A DNA stretch of 64,000 bases from Nectonema munidae (Eukaryota; Nematomorpha; Nectonematoida; Nectonematidae): positions 333,001 through 397,000 of the forward strand of contig JAUIRK010000664.1 in NCBI GenBank assembly GCA_030549495.1, read 5' to 3'. The notes under the pieces were generated by a model that worked only from the letters and a program-made list of their open reading frames with translations, made no database searches and had not been told where the DNA came from. Below, one piece after another: positions 59,514-64,000 of the stretch (positions are counted from its first letter, which is position 1; each line of letters begins with the position of its first letter). A program made the position numbers and the translations under genes.

Positions 59514-59521
59514 GTGCTTTA

Positions 59522-61472
59522 ATAATGTTTTTAAAAATGATGCTCGACTTATACACCAAACACAAAAAACCTACTTTTAATATTAATCAAAATTTGAATT
59601 TTTCATTAAATTTGGGGCCGGCTTATACACTACGGTATACGAGGTAATAAGTTTTGTCAACATCTATATTAAGATACAGTGTTACAGAAGGGAGAAAGAT
59701 CAAGGGGAAAACAAAAATAGCTTTTTCCATCGAGATGATCTTAGCTCGGAGATGGAGGAAAAAACAATATAGAATATATGATTTATAAACAAGCAGAATA
59801 TTATAAAATAGTTAGAAAATGTGTATATATGATGAGAAAAAATAAATAATGAATCAAGAGTTCGGAAAAGATGAAGCAATCAAAAGCTGCGCGTCTAACA
59901 GTCGAAAAATTATGGAAAAGTAACGTAAAAGTTTGTGTATTTATATGTATTGTAAATAATGTTGCAAAAATGCTTATTATTATATGGAAGAGAGAGTGCA
60001 TGTTATATCAAAGGCTTGATGAGTGTTTTAATTATGTATAAAGTTATTAGTAGTAAAAACTAACTGAAGATGAGTAAGATTTATAGAAAAAGAGTAAATG
60101 AAAGAGAAAATACTACGCTGATGAACGTGAGATGAGAGAATTAAACATTGTTAGAATTGATAAAAGTAAGAAACTTTTTCTGGATGTTTTCAAGATTTTG
60201 CATTAAAGTTTGACCAAAGAATCCAGCAACTTAAATAAGGTAAAAAAAATAAGCTACGTGGAGAATTTTGCGTACTATAGAAAGGAAATAAGACTTAAAT
60301 TTCATAAAGACACCTAGGAGTCTAGATAGTTTAGTTATTGAGTCTTTTATGTGAAGAGTCTATGAAAGTGTATCAGATAACAACATACCTAAATACCAAA
60401 AAGATGAAACGCGTTCAAGCAAACAATCGTCCATTACCAAAGAAATACCACGATATGGTGAGTGAGTACTAAAATCAGTAGAGAAGACACATTTGAACTG
60501 GTTATTCAAAGCAAAATACAAATCATTGAAATATAGATGGAAGAGAAAAGGACTAGGGATTGAACCTTGTGGAACACCAGAAAAAAACATAAAACCAAGG
60601 ATTAAGAGCTGCCATAAGAAATAAAATAGGTGCGACAAGAAATAAAACGTTCTAACGAAGGGTATTTGAACGAGAAAAATTGAATAATATATTTGGAGAC
60701 AATTTAATTATCGAAATTGTATAGTAAAAAGAATTATAAATCTTCCAAAGTGTATCTAAGTTATGAGCTATCAACAAAAATAATTCAAAATTTTGTTGAA
60801 AAATATACTTATATGGGCCATCCGACTACTTTAAAAACGGTATCAAAGGATGCAGGTAGCGATTTTAAGGAAACAATATGAAGTCGGAGTAGTAGGACTC
60901 GTAATAATTATTGCGACTTCCCATCCGATTTTAAAATATTTTTATTCATAATTGTTAGATTAAAAATAAATTCTCAGACACTCTTTTTAATGCCCAACGT
61001 TCCAAAAATGCAGCATAAAAAATCTTCATCATTTTGGCCTAATGTTGTGTTTTTGCAACTCAGGCTGAAAAAAGCTGAAAAATTGAAGAATGAACCATTT
61101 TATTACACAAATATCTTGTAAAGGAACAAAGCTGTTTATGAATTGAAAGTTTTTGGGAAAAAAATTAAACCAAACACTTTTGAAAAAATAATTTCGAATT
61201 AATTTAGTTTATGAATGTTATTCTGGCTTAGATAAAAAGATTATGGACATTAATTTAAAAATCTTTTTGGACAATGTAAGAAAAACACTAGGCTACAAAT
61301 AAAAATTAATAAAACATTTAAACTATGTTCAAGAAAATAGATCAAACATTTTGCGTTGCAAAAGCATAAGCGTGAAAGATTCAGAACATCTTTCAATGAC
61401 TATCTAAAATAGGCTTTTACAAACGACCTTAAAATGTGGTAGATGTCACCACACTTAACTTTTGTTGTAAAT
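59522..61472. other. AT-rich DNA with a LINE relic
   Basis: Apart from the reverse transcriptase fragment at 60360-60638 (minus) no gene or clear repeat is seen. The small ORFs here have no coding character. Confidence 0.45.
60360..60638 (-). pseudogene. LINE reverse transcriptase fragment
   Basis: The minus strand reads FFSGVPQGSIPSPFLFHLYF, NDLYFALNNQF and SSFWYLGMLLSDTLS. GVPQGS..SP.LF.LY.NDL is the conserved palm block of non-LTR reverse transcriptases, and YLG..L is the motif after the active site. The (Y/F)(A/V)DD block that should lie between them is missing, apparently lost in an internal deletion. It is unrelated in composition to the G-poor LINE at 42-48 kb. Confidence 0.65.
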
Positions 61473-63670
61473 CAGTGTTTCCCAAAGTTTAAACATGTGC
61501 CACTCCTTGCCAACATGCTAAAAAGCCCCCTGACCCCCTGCTAAAAAGCCCCCTGACCCCCTTCTAAAAAGCCCCCTGACCCCCTGCTAAAAAACCCCCT
61601 AAAAAGCCCCCACCCCTGCTAAAAAGCCCCCTGACCCCCTGCTAAAAAGCCCCCTGACCCCCTGCTAAAAAGCCCCCTGACCCCCTGCTAAAAAGCCCCC
61701 TGACCCCCTGCTAAAAAGCCCCCGACCCCCTGCTAAAAAGCCCCCGACCCCCTGCTAAAAAGCCCCCGACCCCCTGCTAAAAAGCCCCCGACCCCCTGCT
61801 AAAAGCCCCCGACCCCCTGCTAAAAAGCCCCCGACCCCCTGCTAAAAAGCCCCCGACCCCCTGCTAAAAAGCCCCCGACCCCCTGCTAAAAAGCCCCCGA
61901 CCCCCTGCTAAAAAGCCCCCGACCCCCTGCTAAAAAGCCCCCGACCCCCTGCTAAAAAGCCCCCGACCCCCTGCTAAAAGCCCCCGACCCCCTGCTAAAA
62001 AGCCCCCGACCCCCTGCTAAAAAGCCCCCGACCCCCTGCTAAAAGCCCCCGACCCCCTGCTAAAAGCCCCCGACCCCCTGCTAAAAGCCCCCGACCCCCT
62101 GCTAAAAAGCCCCCGACCCCCTGCTAAAACCCCGACCCCCCTAAAAAGCCCCCGACCCCCTGCTAAAAAGCCCCCGACCCCCTGCTAAAAAGCCCCCGAC
62201 CCCCTGCTAAAACCCCCGACCCCTGCTAAAAGCCCCCGACCCCCTGCTAAAAGCCCCCGACCCCCTGCTAAAAAGCCCCCGACCCCCTGCTAAAAGCCCC
62301 CGACCCCCTGCTAAAAAGCCCCGACCCCTGCTAAAAAGCCCCCGACCCCCTGCTAAAAACCCCCGACCCCCTGCTAAAAGCCCCCGACCCCCTGCTAAAA
62401 GCCCCCGACCCCCTGCTAAAAAGCCCCCGACCCCCTGCTAAAAAGCCCCCGACCCCCTGCTAAAAAGCCCCCGACCCCTGCTAAAAAGCCCCGACCCCCT
62501 GTAAAAGCCCCCGACCCCCTGCTAAAAAGCCCCCGACCCCTGCTAAAAGCCCCCGACCCCCTGCTAAAAAGCCCCGACCCCCTGCTAAAAAGCCCCGACC
62601 CCCTGCTAAAAAGCCCCCGACCCCCTGCTAAAAAGCCCCCGACCCCCTGCTAAAAAGCCCCCGACCCCCTGCTAAAAAGCCCCGACCCCCTGCTAAAAGC
62701 CCCCGACCCCCTGCTAAAAAGCCCCCGACCCCCTGCTAAAAAGCCCCGACCCCCTGCTAAAAAGCCCCCGACCCCCTGCTAAAAGCCCCCGACCCCCTGC
62801 TAAAAAGCCCCCGACCCCCTGCTAAAAAGCCCCCGACCCCCTGCTAAAAGCCCCCGACCCCCTGCTAAAAAGCCCCCGAACCCCTGCTAAAAGCCCCCAT
62901 ACCCCCTGCTAAAAAGCCCCCATACCCCCTGTAAAAGCCCCCATACCCCCTCTAAAAAGCCCCCGACCCCCTGCTAAAAAGCCCCCGACCCCCTGCTAAA
63001 AGCCCCCGACCCCCTGCTAAAAAGCCCCCGACCCCCTGCTAAAAGCCCCCGACCCCCTGCTAAAAAGCCCCCGACCCCCTGCTAAAAGCCCCCGACCCCC
63101 TGCTAAAAAGCCCCCGACCCCCTGCTAAAAAGCCCCCGACCCCCTGCTAAAAAGCCCCCGACCCCCTGCTAAAAAGCCCCCGACCCCCTGCTAAAAAGCC
63201 CCCGACCCCCTGCTAAAAGCCCCCGACCCCCTGCTAAAAAGCCCCCGACCCCCTGCTAAAAAGCCCCCGACCCCCTGCTAAAAAGCCCCCGACCCCCTGC
63301 TAAAAAGCCCTCGACCCCTTGCTAAAAAGCCCCGACCCCCTGCTAAAAAGCCCCCTGACCCCCTGCTAAAAAGCCCCCGACCCCCTGCTAAAAAGCCCCC
63401 GACCCCCTGCTAAAAAGCCCCCGACCCCCTGCTATAAGTAGCGTGATTAACAATTTCATTTTCTGAGAAGGAAAAGGAAATAAACATATAACCCTAATTT
63501 TTTAGGACTTTTCGAAAGGTATTTAGACAAATTAGTACGATAACTGCAGGCACTTGAGGAAAAAGCTTTAAAATTAATGGTTTAATATTTATTGGATCAT
63601 GTACCCTCAATCCGCCTCTATTTCTATTTAAAAATTTAAAAGAGTTGAAACCCTCCCAAACACTTGTAGG
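61473..63670 (-). mobile_element. hAT remnant swollen by an internal minisatellite
   Basis: The left end CAGTGTTTCCCAAAG is a hAT-type terminus related to CAGTGGTTTCC of the 16533-18118 element. The sequence after the minisatellite (63430-63670) aligns with 16600-16860 of that element: CTATAAGTAGCGTGATTA against CTATAAGCAGTGTGATTA, then matching segments including GATCATGTACCCTCAATCCG against the transposase C-terminal region. The two are copies of related hAT elements in the same orientation. The right end of this copy was not found. Confidence 0.6.
61517..63432. repeat. C-rich minisatellite, 21-23 bp unit, about 87 copies
   Basis: The tandem unit is GCTAAAAAGCCCCCGACCCC plus CT (22 bp), with a 23-bp CCCCCTGA variant at the left edge and once near the right edge, and 21-bp forms with one A less. 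Copy number is the array length divided by the unit length. The plus strand is almost devoid of G except for single Gs per unit, with two runs of five C per unit, so the strand pair could form i-motif and G-quadruplex structures. Variants are clustered: a group of CCCATACCCCC units lies at about 62890-62950. Confidence 0.95.
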
Positions 63671-64000
63671 TCAAATGAAACAAAGACACGCAAAAATGAC
63701 GGACAGAAGTTGCAGTTGCAAAATTACAAATGAGTGGAGTCGGAGTCGAAAAATATTCCTCCAACTCCACAACCATGATTGTAACGAAACTTCAACATCC
63801 TATCTCTGTGAGGATTTTTAGAGCAAAAAAATTCACTCAATTTCAAATAAAAATGTTTTTGGACTGACTGCTACACTGATATTGAAAGATCTGGAAAGGC
63901 AAGAACGGAATAACAAAAATACGTATAACGATTAGAAAAATTGCCAAATATTTTTCTTTGTTGACAAAGAAATATATAAACAAAACATGAACATTATTGT
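63671..64000. other. No feature recognised
   Basis: AT-rich sequence at the window edge. It may contain more of the hAT remnant, but nothing readable was found. Confidence 0.4.

Noticed and set aside
61517-63432. CRISPR-like array
   Set aside because: Units are contiguous with no unique spacers, in a eukaryotic context; it is a minisatellite.

Overview
The window looks like a piece of an AT-rich invertebrate nuclear genome, most likely an arthropod. The reasons are spliced genes with GT-AG introns, long AT-rich non-coding stretches, and many decayed eukaryotic transposons (hAT, piggyBac, LINE, foldback elements). The species cannot be named from the sequence; a crustacean such as a copepod is a guess.

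The left two thirds (about 2.1-41.8 kb) hold the main discovery: three tandem, same-strand (minus) paralogues of a zinc-finger gene, here called A (2.1/3.6-13.0 kb), B (15.5-22.8 kb) and C (30.2-41.8 kb). Their short exons were recovered by eye by matching the copies to each other. The shared core is a U1/matrin-like finger C-x2-C-x12-H-x5-H split by an intron, a second finger C-x2-C-x15-H-x5-H whose CxxC is itself split by a phase-0 intron, two small linker exons, and a third finger C-x2-C-(long)-H-x5-H. A fast-diverging, low-complexity tail follows. Exon lengths 75 and 78 nt and intron phases are identical in all three copies, and the 25-nt exon is present in B and C. Copy C can be assembled into a 1,500-residue reading frame over nine exons; B appears to end after eight recovered exons. 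A lacks two recognisable small exons, and its introns carry a dead piggyBac and a deleted hAT.

From 42.3 to 48.1 kb there is one decayed LINE whose coding (+) strand is strikingly poor in G. It is split by a 1.4 kb element with short terminal inverted repeats carrying a broken ORF of a family common in arthropod genomes. A foldback repeat and a hAT fragment follow. At 52.3-55.3 kb (minus) lies an uninterrupted 997-residue RhoGAP protein resembling ARHGAP11A, the clearest conventional host gene.

The right end is transposon territory. A 2.7 kb hAT (56.8-59.5 kb) has 15-bp inverted repeats and a perfect 8-bp target duplication. There is also a LINE relic. Another hAT remnant carries about 1.9 kb of a C-rich 21-23 bp minisatellite that appears to have grown out of the transposon's own subterminal sequence. 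The single-copy precursor of that unit can be read in a related hAT at 16.5-18.1 kb, inside an intron of gene B.
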